In this document: one piece after another, positions 11,029 to 22,200 of the stretch
How positions within the stretch are numbered: position 1 is the stretch's first letter
How the letters are laid out: every line of letters begins with the position of its first letter
Source of the DNA: Clitopilus passeckerianus
Lineage: Eukaryota > Basidiomycota > Agaricomycetes > Agaricales > Entolomataceae
DNA length: 64,000 nucleotides
Direction of reading: 5' to 3'
Assembly (NCBI GenBank): GCA_944990035.1
Contig: CALYLX010000139.1
Coordinates: 558,001-622,000, forward strand
Notes under the pieces: generated by a model
What the model was told of the DNA's origin: nothing
Databases searched by the model: none
Seen by the model: the letters and a program-made list of their open reading frames with translations, nothing else
Made by a program: the position numbers and the translations under genes

Positions 11029-14000
11029 ATGGCTACGCCTCAAGGGGAACCCACCCCAAATCCGTCAAAGCGCCCTGTCGGTCGACCGAAAGGGTCAAAG
11101 AACAAACTCAACACTGGAAATGAAGGCAAAAAAAGGCCGGTTGGGCGGCCAAAGAAAACTCAGAAGCAGGCGCCTGCCGAGGCCTCTCATTTGGCTGCAA
11201 AAGGTAAGCCTGGTCCCACAACGTGTTCATGTGCATGGAGAACCTCACACGGCACACGTCAATTAGCTGTCGACGCGGGTCCTGTCAATCCGGTCGTTAT
11301 CAACGGTAAGTGCCGCTCCTCCCAGTATATACAGCACAACTCATTTCCCCTTTGTTGATCCAGAACCAGTTATCTCTCTTCTCCCATCTGAGACTGCCGT
11401 TGCCGCCCCCACCAACTCAAACACCGGCACACGCGATGTAAGAGGCCTGGGAACCACATCACAGCAGGGTGATGGACCGCCGACTGCAGCCTCTGCCTCA
11501 CAGCAACAATCATCAGAGGTCCAGCAGGAAAGAACAAGCACGGAGAAGCGTCAGGCATCTATTACAGGTGTGTTTGCCCATTTCCCTGGTATTTCAAGCT
11601 CGTTTTGGACTAATACACCCTATTTGCAGCTTTTTTCGCACCTGACCGTGCTACACTGCCTCTCACGCGCGTGAACGAAGAGGATCAGTTCGAGCCTTCA
11701 GGTGAGTGAAGAACAATGTTTTGCGATCTCTAACTAACATTCATTCTCTCTCAGGTGAACTCCTAGCACGCGATCAAGAAGCGGATGCACACTCCCAAAC
11801 GGTCAATGCGGAGAAACAAGGTAACGAAGGTCCCGATCATCTAAACACAGGGACTGATGCATTTTCTCTCGCCAGATACCTCTCGCCAGCTCAGTGCAAT
11901 ACTCAGCTCAAGTAAAATCAATGTATATTACTTTTCCGTTCAGTTCTAATTGATACCCTCCAATATAGGCCTCAGCACATTTGACGATGTAACGGGACAC
12001 GGTACAGAGAGCCGGACTCAAGGTGAGCCTGCTTTACTTGTCTAGCAGCTTGCTACTTACACCACCAAACAATCAGCTTCACTGGCATCCTTAGAGGAAG
12101 TCGGCGGCAGGTCAAGCACCACCCCTGGTCCAGACCACAACAGAGATACAACCAGAACTGGTAAGTTCTTGTACACCTACAAACCGGTATCAGTTTTTTC
12201 TGACTTCACGCGCAGCAGCCGCTCCTGGGTTACCACCGCCAAATGTGACGAACAATGTCGCGATCGACTTCGAGGCATTACTGAGCCTGCAGGACAAGGA
12301 GGAGGAGCTAGAGGAGGACGGTCCGGGGATGGTGGATGATATTGATAGGCTTATGGGATGTGGTGAGGACCGAGATGTTGATGATGAGGATGTGGGACCT
12401 GCACTCGACGATGATGAAGACACTGCAACTTCGCCTGCAGTGTCTTCGTTGACTGCTGCTGCCCCTGGCAGTAGCAGTCCTTCGCGATCTCGTTCGACGC
12501 CGCGGGCCTCAATTCCTACTTGGCTCGACACTATCTATCGAGAACTATGTGAACGCCTGCGTAGTGAGATGACGAATAATCGATCCGGTATACCGTCCTG
12601 CTACGATGACGGTCACTTCTCGATTCCGCCTAAGAACCCACTATTTACGACAGCCACGAAACATCAAATTGAACCCAAAGATTTCTTCACGCCATCATTC
12701 TTTGTATGGCTCCCACATGTTCTTGGCAAAATCCCATGTCCCGAGTGCAAGAAAGCGGGGAGGACATACAGCACGAAAGGCGGGGAAGTCATGCTTCAGC
12801 ATCACGGGTGGCCACAAGCTCCACGGCGAGTTGCTGATATTGACAAGACAGTCTATATTATAGGCTATCGCTACTTTTGCGGGCAGTGCAAGAAGACGTA
12901 CCTCAGCTGGTCCCCTGCCGTTCTCAATGTCTTACCCCCAGCTCTTTCCAGCCAGTTCAAGTTTCACCTCACTTGTCGCAGTGGCATCACCGACCGACTC
13001 TTTGCGATCCTGCGCTCCTCATTCCAGCGAGGTCTAGGACCAACCCCCTTCGCAGCCCTTATACGCACGTTACACATCCGCCGCTTTGAGCAACTCGAGC
13101 TCCAGTATTATGAGCTGGTGAACATGCGCCTCAAATCTGCCACAGGAACCTTGCTTGCCAAGCACCAGCGTTTTGGTGCTTGGAATGATCGAGACGGTTA
13201 TGCAGGCTATGTCCCTTCAGGACGTTATTTCGGTGATCTGTACAACATGATCATTGAGAAGCATAGCTCAGAGATCGATCAGCGGATGGCAATGTTATCC
13301 GCACGCTTGTTAGCAATAGACCATAGCCATAAGGTGAATCCTCAAATTCCTCTATCATTGTCATATTCGGCAGACTGATCATTGGATACAGGTTCCAAAA
13401 CACCTTGGTAAAGTGAACGGAGAACCCGTTTTTGGCGCGTTACATACAGCAACCAACGAATACGTAGAAGTTCGCCAAATGACACTTACACCCACCAAGG
13501 CCCACGACCAGTTCATGCCCGCACTGGCGAAGATTTCGGAATCATTGAAATTGTATGGGCATGGGGACATTGAGGCCATCATGACTGACAATGTCCGTGC
13601 CGACAAGGCTGAGCTCGAGCGCATGTTTCCTTCGCTACGCCATGGTGTCCACCCAGTGCCTATCAAGTCTTCACTGCAGGTTCTTAGCATCCCTCTCGAT
13701 TGGGATACGACAATTCTTGACACCACCTATCTTATCAACCAACGACTCAACGAGTTCATGCAGCAACTCTCTGGACTTCCCACTGACCAGTCGGTTGATA
13801 TCAGTATGGATATGGAGTGGTCCACTGACCGCCGCGAGGGTATTCAGGGGCGTGTTTCCCTGGTTACAATTGCATATTTAGGATGTATATATCTCATTCG
13901 AGTGCGTTCTTTCGTCTCTTATCTATATTTGGGTCTGATGTCTAACTTCTGTGCTAATAGTTATCCAAATTTGTGACCCAGGACGGCTTTCTAAACCCGC

Positions 14001-16729
14001 CACATGCCCTACTGGTGCTATTGAGGTCCCCACGCATTCGAAAATGGGGAGTTCACATCAAGGCTGACTTCACGAAACTCTTTCATGATTGCAACCTCAA
14101 GGATGGTGAACTCCCTTTCGTGGGTGCGGTTGAGATTGGGTCTCTCGCTCACAATCGGAATCTCGTCAGCAGATCCAACACCAGCCTTGCTGACCTTGTG
14201 GCAACTATTCTCCACCAGTATCTTCCCAAAGACGAGGCAATTCGGGTCAGCACAGCCTGGGACAATGATGCTCTCACCGATGCTCAGCAAGACTACGCCA
14301 AACTTGATGCCTATGCTGCATGGGCGCTTCGAGATGCATTCTCTACCCTACAATCACGAGAACGTGCAACACCTACCACCCCGTCAGGGACACCCATCAA
14401 GCTCCTCTCCCGCGATCGCAGTTCTGCTGTCGCTTTTGGGTTCATCGCACCTGATCGCCCAGCAGTGTTCAAGAATGTCAACGTGACTGGAACTCGTGTT
14501 CTTGTTAACATTACGCACATCATTCAGTCTGGCTATCTCATTCGACGAGAGCTTCTCGAATGCCGAGCAGAGACGCCTCTGAGCGCTTTGAGTACCGCTC
14601 TCCCATTCGGTCTTCTCTGCCACATCAAGGATACCGAGATCATTCCTCATGATCAACTTCCCCTAACTCAAACCCCTGCTACATCTACCTCCACCCCTAC
14701 ACCCTCCTATGTGCCCCACGAGAGTGCCTATGTGCAGTCTAACGGAGCCTCAGGTGCAGATATGCCCCTGTCAGCTGACTTGGACTCTGATATGCCATCA
14801 TTAGCAGAGGGCCCAGGGTGGCCCGTTGTTATCCCCTACGACCCTGAAACTGAGCAGCTTCCTGAAGATACAGCCTCCTCATCGGTAAACGTTGAGGAGA
14901 AATTGGGGATCAGCTCTCCAAGTCTGATTCAGCCAGCGTTTCTGGAGGACCCAGAAGTCCGATCACGCGTTCTTGGAGATATTTGGCATCTTATGGACAT
15001 GTTTAAGATTGCCATTCATCATGGTATTCGACGACCGTTTGCTCGAGCGTTACGAGACGCTATTTTTGTTCCCGATGCGTCTGATCAAAAGGCTGTTGAA
15101 GAAGTATTGAGGAAACGCGGCATTTCATGGGATCGAATGCTCCGCTATCATCCAGATTGGATCTGGAAGCGTGTGCGCCGATATGTTCCTGGTGCTGAAG
15201 CACTGCACTACAGAGTGTCAGAGGTTTTCAAGAAGTATGGTCCCCTTGTAGATGCCGTGACCAACCAGCCGTTATTCAATGACGCATCCTGGGAGAAGGC
15301 AGCAAACATTCTTGAGAATATCCGCCTTGGATATTACTCAGATCCTGTTGGAATCGATTTCTATGTTGCGCAGAAGAAGGACCGGAATGGTCTCGTCATG
15401 TATCGCTGCATGCGTGGAACCAACAGCATCGAAGGTGGTGTTCACCAGAGCATCGCAAAACGATATGGTTCCTATAACACGTCCCCTCGTCTTGCTGTGA
15501 ATCTCATTCGAGATTTCACACTCACACACAACCTCGTGGTATGTTATTATCCTACATCGCGAGTCGATATCACCAGCTGAACAGTGGCTAGGTTGGTACA
15601 TTCAATCGGACAGGGAAGCGCTATCAGGGGTCATTTGATGTCTGGACACGCAACCGTCTAATGAAACTCATTGATATTACCAGCCTGGGTTTTGCGCCAA
15701 ACTCTGTGGAGCCCTCAATGCTTGGCTGGGTAAATGGAAACGACTTCATCCGTTCTCCAGAGACCTTTGGTATCCTGCCCCTCTCGAAATCGTCTCGGGA
15801 TACTTTGAATATGCAACCTTTTTCATCTGAGTTTGCTCGAGAGGAGAGCATTCATCATATGAACCTTGCAAAGCTGCAGCAGACTCAAGTTGCTATCCTA
15901 CCAATTCACACATCCGCTGAACGGGCACTCTTTGGGACGCTGGTTTCTCGCACGGAAGGTCCCCTGGTATCGAAAACTCAGCCTAACTGGGTAGTATTTG
16001 CCTCTGAGTGGTCAAAGCACGTTAATGGCAAGACAATCTTCTATAAGGTTCGTGCATTTTAGCTGTGGATTAGATGGAATGGCCTCCTGATTTCGGTTCT
16101 AGCTTCCTGAACAATTGAAGAACTACTACAAATCGTGGAAGGAGTTCCGAAACGAAGAAAACTCGGTAGAAATGCAGAGGAATGCTGTCGATGAACTTGC
16201 CTCGCTTCTTAAAACCAGCCCCACCTCGATCCCCACCATTCACGTCACAGAAGCTCAATCACTCAATCTTCAGGTCACCACAGGTCGCAAGGTACCTTCA
16301 GTACAAACATATATCGACCCATCAAATGATTGGGAGGTCTCGCGAATGCTCTCGATGCACGAAAGCCAGGAAACCACCCGGATGTTCAAGCACGTTGATC
16401 CGGTGGCATTCTATGGTCCCGCCCGTGCTTCAACTTCTTTGGCATTAAGTGAACGAGCAAAGGGTAAAAGGCGAGCACGGGATACCGAGGAGCACAACAC
16501 GGCCGATGAAACCGAACCAGCGAAGAAGAAACGCAACACAGCAAGAAAACCTCGTTCATGCCTGACTTGCCGCTCAACCACATGCGACGGCAAGTGGAAA
16601 GGGAATCCTTGTCCCAAACGTAAAGATAACCCTCAGCAAACAATTGGACAGATGTTCTTACTAGGTGAGTAGCAGCAATTCTCGCAGAGCCTGGCTAACC
16701 CAAGATTCAATTCACTAGGCCGGATGTAA
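11029..16729 (+). CDS. AT-hook / DUF6729-like / DDE transposase-like protein with inserted DEDDy 3'-5' exonuclease
   Basis: Fourteen exons join into one open frame of 1,654 residues: 11029-11203, 11267-11305, 11364-11567, 11630-11701, 11755-11820, 11876-11911, 11969-12022, 12077-12160, 12216-13333, 13392-13901, 13961-15538, 15592-16047, 16103-16664, 16719-16729. Two AT-hooks (RPVGRPKG, residues 15-22; RPVGRPKK, 36-43) start a disordered N-terminus. A DUF6729-like region has paired cysteines CPEC (418-421) and CGQC (465-468). Candidate transposase acids are Asp612 (AIDHSHK), Asp682 (IMTDN) and Glu1277 (TNSIEGG). Between them lies a DEDDy exonuclease: DME (Asp756, Glu758), KADF (Asp822) and YAKLD (Tyr898, Asp902). 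The C-terminus has a basic stretch and a Cys cluster, CLTCRSTTC. The AT-hooks suggest nuclear DNA binding. Exons 2-8 are all symmetric phase 1. No terminal inverted repeat or target duplication was found, so mobile versus domesticated status is open. Domain names come from recalled family patterns; catalytic assignments are inference. Confidence 0.8.
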
Positions 16730-18803
16730 AGCCTTGGATGCAGATTTTCGACACTGGTTGTTATCATTGATAGTCATCTCTGATCTCGCGTAGATATGTA
16801 CGCCTAGCCACGGTGGTAAGGACCCTTAATTTTGTTTCTATTTTGCCGGCAATTCGATCGTTTCTATGCTACATCTTCCCCTCCTAATTAATTAATTAAT
16901 TAATTTTTTTCTCCGTCTGCGACGCCCACATCCATAGTTAGAGTGCCACTGGGGAAGATCAGGTCATTGATCGAAACGTGTTCTTGCCGTAAGTTATGGC
17001 GTCCTGAAAAGTTAGAGTTGACTTGTCGAATCATGAAGTCACATCGGAGATCCTGGTGTGTATTTGCGGGTCATGAGTTATATCTTCGCTGTTGAATTAG
17101 CTCTGAGCGTCGTTGGTGGACGCAGCGGTCTAGAATACCTTCATGTATTCGTAAAATATCGAGGAATATATTTGACCAGGTGAATTGTGCCTCAGAAGCA
17201 GCTTGTGTGATCGTGGTGGTCGCTTGCACACAACCGCGGGGTTCCTAGCCGTGGCGTCTATACCTGTCGAGACTAGTTCGAAAGGGTCGGGACCGAGCCC
17301 AGAAATATCTTGAAGGATTCTGTGAAGAAATATTTGTGGCTTGAACACGTTGTAAGCCGTCAGAGTAGGAGATGACGGTGGATCTCGGCTCATGTGTGAT
17401 GTATAGTGGTCAGTAGCGGCGTCTGTCGACTACGGAGTGGTGAAACTTCGTGACCCGTTTTCTAGGCGGAACAGGGCAGAGGGTTAACTGGTCAAGTGAA
17501 TAAAGTTTACAGCTGCTCAGGAAAAAGTTCGAAATCACGTACGGGAACATCATCATGACACCTCGATCTGTCACGGAGTCTTGCATGACGCATTCGTCGA
17601 AGAGGCCACCTGGCACAAAACTTTGTTGGCTTAGCCGGGGATTAAGCCATTCCGTCAAAGCCTATGTCAAGGTATACAGCAGAGTAGAAAGGAAGGACCC
17701 ACTCGTCGCTGACGTCGCGGAATGGCACCTCCAGCGTCATCCCAGCCAATGAAGGCAGGTCTCCGTTGAAGTCGTCTTCGCCATAACCAGCAATCTCCAA
17801 GTCCACGCCACAGCACCAAGGTCTCTAGCTTAGGTCTACCAACTTCAGACTCTGGGATCGGATACAGAGAGCCAATCAATCATTATCATTGACGAGTTCA
17901 AGCCCAAACCCAACGAAAAAGTCAACATCATGATCATCGACCCGGTAACGGTCAAGAGCGGTGTATTATTCAGAGCAGATCCGTCGTCTTCGTCTTTTGG
18001 CCGTAATCATAGTTGATGAGTAACGGTACATGTACGTACATAAAGAGAGTCTACGGAGACGACAGAGTCAGGAGCTGAGACGCGGCCAGATGAAGCAAGT
18101 CGTTGATCGCAGCAGAATATTATCGTAACCCGTGAAACAGTAATATTTCTTATATGGTTGGATGACTGTGCAGAGTACACAGCCTAGCAGACACTAAGCA
18201 CCTGGCTCGTCAGCCCGTTGGGCCCGTCCTGGTAAGCTCCCGGAGAAAGGACGCGTACAGGCTTGGCTGGAGGAGTGGGCTTCACAGTTCGGGGAATGGT
18301 GTAAAGCGTGGCTGATATCGCTGAGCAAGAGGGATATCCGCCGATGGGAGCAGTGGCGAAGGCACCTGGAGTAAGGAAGAGTGGAGATGGCGGAGAAGAC
18401 GAAGGTGATCATAGGAAAAGAAGTATGAATAGGGGATGTAGCCACGAAAAGTCTGATGCTCTCACACACAAAATGAAGAAGACGTCCAATTTCTGTCATT
18501 ATATCGTACATTTTTGTTGTTACAACAACCTTCGTCTAGTGGAGGTACGTGATGGTAGGAGGATGGTGGTCAGAAACGACCACCAACAGTAATAGTACTA
18601 ATAACCCGTATGAGTGATGCATAGAATAAGTATACGTATGTAGCATGTGCCAGCAGTCAAAATGAAATCCAGAGAGAGAAAAGAGACCATAATGCAGGTG
18701 CAGTAAACCCAGTAAGTGAGATAGCGAGAACCCGATAGCGATAAAAACCAAAGGCATTTTTGTGCACCTCGACCTTGGTGAAGCACCCATAATGACGATC
18801 AGC
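16730..18803. other. Intergenic with a short TAAT microsatellite
   Basis: No gene recognised across about 2 kb separating the transposase-like gene from the convergent 3' end of the Ser/Pro-rich gene. It contains five TAAT units at 16885-16904 followed by a T run. Short ORFs on both strands lack family features. Confidence 0.5.
16885..16910. repeat. (TAAT)5 microsatellite plus poly-T
   Basis: Five perfect TAAT units run directly into a stretch of T residues, about 155 bp after the stop of the transposase-like gene. It is probably a plain simple repeat; it could also lie in the 3' UTR. Confidence 0.8.
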
Positions 18804-21800
18804 TTACACCTCGGCAGCGCTGGGACCACCTCCGAACACCCAGCTCAACCCAACGAACCCTTTCCACCCCTTCCTTCCCCTCTCTTCGTCCTTCTTCCCG
18901 TCTTCGTCGTCATTCTCGGGAGGACACCCCAAACCCTCGACGCTCGCGAACGAGATATATCCCTCCGTCGCCCTCAACCTCTCTGATGCCTTCCTAGCAT
19001 TGAATCGTGGACGACGGGGAGGAACAGAGTAAGTAATGGGAGCGGGAGCCTCGTCAGACGCTGCCTCGAATAGTGCAGACTGCATGAGTGGTGGAGGTCG
19101 TCTTGAGTGGGGAATTCCCTGATCATGGAAGTACGATGGCCTCGACGGATCCGCTGATGCCTCAGGCGACGAAGCAATGTGCACTTCAGTGTTGTCGTGC
19201 AGCGACAGCGGTGGGATATATCCCTCATCCAAACAACCCTCATCGTACTCCGACGATGACGACGTTGAGCTCGATCCAGACCTTCCGTTTTCTGGCCTCC
19301 TGGTCGTGGTGGTGGGCACGCGAGGTGAACGAGTGGTAGCGTAGACAAGAGGACTATTCCTCGCAAGACTCTCGCCACGTCTACCAGCCCTCGACCTCGA
19401 CACGCTCCTCACACCAGGTGGTGTCGGCGGAGGCGTAATCATCATCTTCCTGCTACCATCTTCTGCTAGTGCATGCGTAGCCTCCTCGGAGGGCAACACA
19501 TTAGGCATCGAGTTGGCGTTCCTCTGACCTGCCTGTGTGAGTGGCACAGGCTGGTTTCTCGGCGAAGGCGCAAGACTCGCTGACCTAGCGCGTGGGGAGA
19601 CAGCAGCGGACGATGGACCAGGAAGGTTGAAAGTGGCGGCGTGAGGCCTCCGTGTCGAAGGTGTTCGTCCCATACCGTGTCCTTGAGGGGCAGGTGAGAA
19701 GCCCGCGGTACGTGGGGTAGTGGGTTGACCTGCGAGGGAGGTCGTGCCGACTCGAGGAGAGGCGGGGAGATGAGGTGGTTGTGACCTCGGCGTGCGAGGG
19801 TTGACCAGTGGCGACGAGGGAGGACGCTTGTTGGCGTTGACGGCGTAAGGTGTAGGTGAGGAAGGCGGTAAAGGCTGTCGAGTAGCCTGGGGAGATCCTT
19901 CCGTCCGTGACCTCATGTGCGCAGTATAGTTGATCTTGGGAGAGTAGGTCTGTGGTGGTGCAGGTGCAGCGGAGGCAGTAGCAGGCAACGACAGGGAAGA
20001 GGATGAAGTCAGAGTCGAGGCCTATATAAACCCAACTCGTGTTAGCACCGTGTAATGAGATAGGGATAGCGGAGATGGAAAGAAGAAAGGCGTGGGTGGT
20101 GATGGGTGTATATATAAACAGAACATCGACAACAAAGCATAAGGTGGAGAAAAAAGAATAGAGAAGCTGTTGTGTGGGCCATAGATGGCAGATGTCAAAA
20201 GTTTGTGGCTGAGCTTAGGAAGGCAGTGCCCGTGCCGAGAATCGCGAAGACCCTTCGAACTAGGCACTGCTAGGCCAAGTGGGCAGTGATGTGCACGCGA
20301 TCACAAGTTGTGATCGATGGTGGAGCACGTGAAGTGCGCACAGAATAAACGAACAGAACCCCAGTTACCATAAACAAAAAAAGGGTAAAGGGGGCATTCG
20401 GAACAGAGCAGGGGGTAGAGTAGGGTGAAGATGAATTGGAATTGGAGAGGGGAAGGAGATAGAACGATATCAGAAGGAAAGTGACTTACATCGTTCTTCC
20501 ATGGGCAACTGCCTTCCTCGTCTCTGACCTCGTTCATGCTGGCCTTCCTTTCCCTCACACCAGGTGCTGGCTCCAAACTGGAATTCTCCTCACTCGCTCC
20601 CTTCCCGGTACTTTGGGCCTCCTCAACCTCGTCATCGCTATCCTCGTCCGTCAGGTAGACATCCCCATTGATGAACCTCAAGCTGTTCCCATTTTCCTCC
20701 CTCATCACTCTATTGCCCTTCATCGGACTCCTGCTCTTCTTGCTCGCCCTCCTAGCCTTCTTCGCAGCCTGCTTATCCGCCTCCAGCACCCTCTCGAGTC
20801 TTGCTCTAAGATCCTTCTCCTGAGACGTCATCTGGGAATCAGGGAAGGTCGACGCGAATGCAGTGGGTGGAGGTGCCTGAAGCTGCTGCATGTTCGGTAG
20901 AGGAGGTAGTGGAGGTAGGGTAGCCATGTTAGGCGTAGGTGACGAGGTATACGAAGCAGGGAGCGACTGCCTTTTCCTTTGAGAAGGCGTCTGAGGGAAG
21001 GGAGCTGGCTGTATGCGCGGTGAAGAGATAATAGACCCCGTCTTGTTCGTTGGTGAAGGCGACGTAGTTCGTCCCTTCGTATGTCTTGTAAAATGTCGCG
21101 AATGCACCGATTTCGTAGGCGAAGTTGAACTGGATGTTGGCGAATTCCTGCTAGAGCTCGAGGTGGTGGTGGTGTTAATTGAAGTCGTAGTGCCTTGCCT
21201 CCTAATGCCTGTCTGAGGAGCTGCGGGAAGGAAGTCGGCACGAGGATCAACCTCTGCGTCACCTCCATACACGTTTTGAGTTGCTCCCGAGGAAGAGTGA
21301 GGGGTGGGATTGGCGTTTAGAGATTGTTGTCGGAAAGCCCGTGGGCGAGGTGTGCTCGATCGATCATCTGGGCAGCCACTTGGTACACCGGTATTTGTGG
21401 AACCTGTGAAAGAGAGTACCAGTTAGCACCATGTTCAAGGAATTACCCAATAACGACGACGGATGGAAAATGAGAATCCTGAGTGCCTATATGCGCGGTT
21501 GCGGGAGAAGCCACACGACGGTAGACCGTATACCGAAGAACGGGAAGAATGGCGAGGAATGCAGGGAAAGAACGATGGAAGGAAGATGTGACTCACGTCT
21601 CCTCATCAATTTAGCACGCATATACAACGAGGCGTCATCCCCATTGCCGTCACCCTCGCCTTCCGCACCGCCGGCAGCACTAGCTGAAACAGGCCCCTGT
21701 CTTGACGAGCCAAATCCAAAACGCGTGGATTGAGGTGCAACTGCGTATGAATGCCGCCTCCTATGTCCAGGCTTGTTTGATGACGCCGTCGATGATGTCG

Positions 21801-22200
21801 ATGTCGAGGGCAGGGGTATCCGCGATGACGAAGCTTGAGGCTGCGGTGAGGAAGACCGTTCGTCTCGGAGTAACGTGCTCCTGAGCAACATCTCACTTCT
21901 GCTCACGTCTTTCTGCGGTGAAGCCATTTGTATGGGCGAGTATCGTTGTCGTGGGTAGTGGGATGCTGAGGACAATGAAGAAAGGGAAGAAGCCGATGAA
22001 GATGAAGATATCGATTGGTAAGACAGCTGTTGCTGATACGACATGCGCTTGTTGCTCGCTGTCTGTGCTGCCTTTGTCGTTGGCGTCAGCGCAGCAGGCG
22101 GTGAGTGGGCTATTACTGGCGAGGAGAAGAACCTCTGGAGCAATGGTCGCGCTTTAGAGGGAGTATGCGGGGAATTAGTCGTTCCTCGGTGGTCTTGCAT
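18804..22200 (-). CDS. Large Ser/Pro-rich, intrinsically disordered protein of unknown function
   Basis: Three exons (22200-21597, 21403-20490, 20021-18804) with canonical GTGAGT and GTAAGT donors give 911 residues in one frame. The protein is dominated by Ser, Pro, Thr and Arg with many SP/TP and RxxS-like sites (SPTKSVHSRHFTRHTKG, TPPPTPPGVRSVSRSR), so it is probably a phosphoprotein. More ordered segments are a helical block SQEKDLRARLERVLEADKQ followed by basic KKARRASKKSRS, an acidic segment around LTDEDSDDEVEEAQ, and a C-terminal segment GYISFASVEGLGCPPEN to GFVGLSWVFGGG. No catalytic domain, signal peptide or membrane span is visible. The start is the first ATG of the open frame. Introns of 193 and 468 nt are longer than elsewhere in the window. 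I do not recognise the family; a regulatory, cytoskeletal or cell-cycle scaffold would fit, but this is a guess. Confidence 0.75.

Noticed and set aside
12190..12531. 113-codon minus-strand frame rich in Ser
   Set aside because: Antisense shadow of the acidic Asp/Glu-rich coding stretch of the transposase-like gene.
16115..16258. Separate downstream gene starting at 16115
   Set aside because: The frame joins the preceding exon through a good GTTCGT...TCTAG intron, so it is the 3' part of the transposase-like gene.
20828..21268. 146-codon Arg/Leu-rich minus-strand frame
   Set aside because: Out-of-frame shadow of exon 2 of the Ser/Pro-rich gene; low-complexity Arg/Leu composition typical of a frame-shifted reading.
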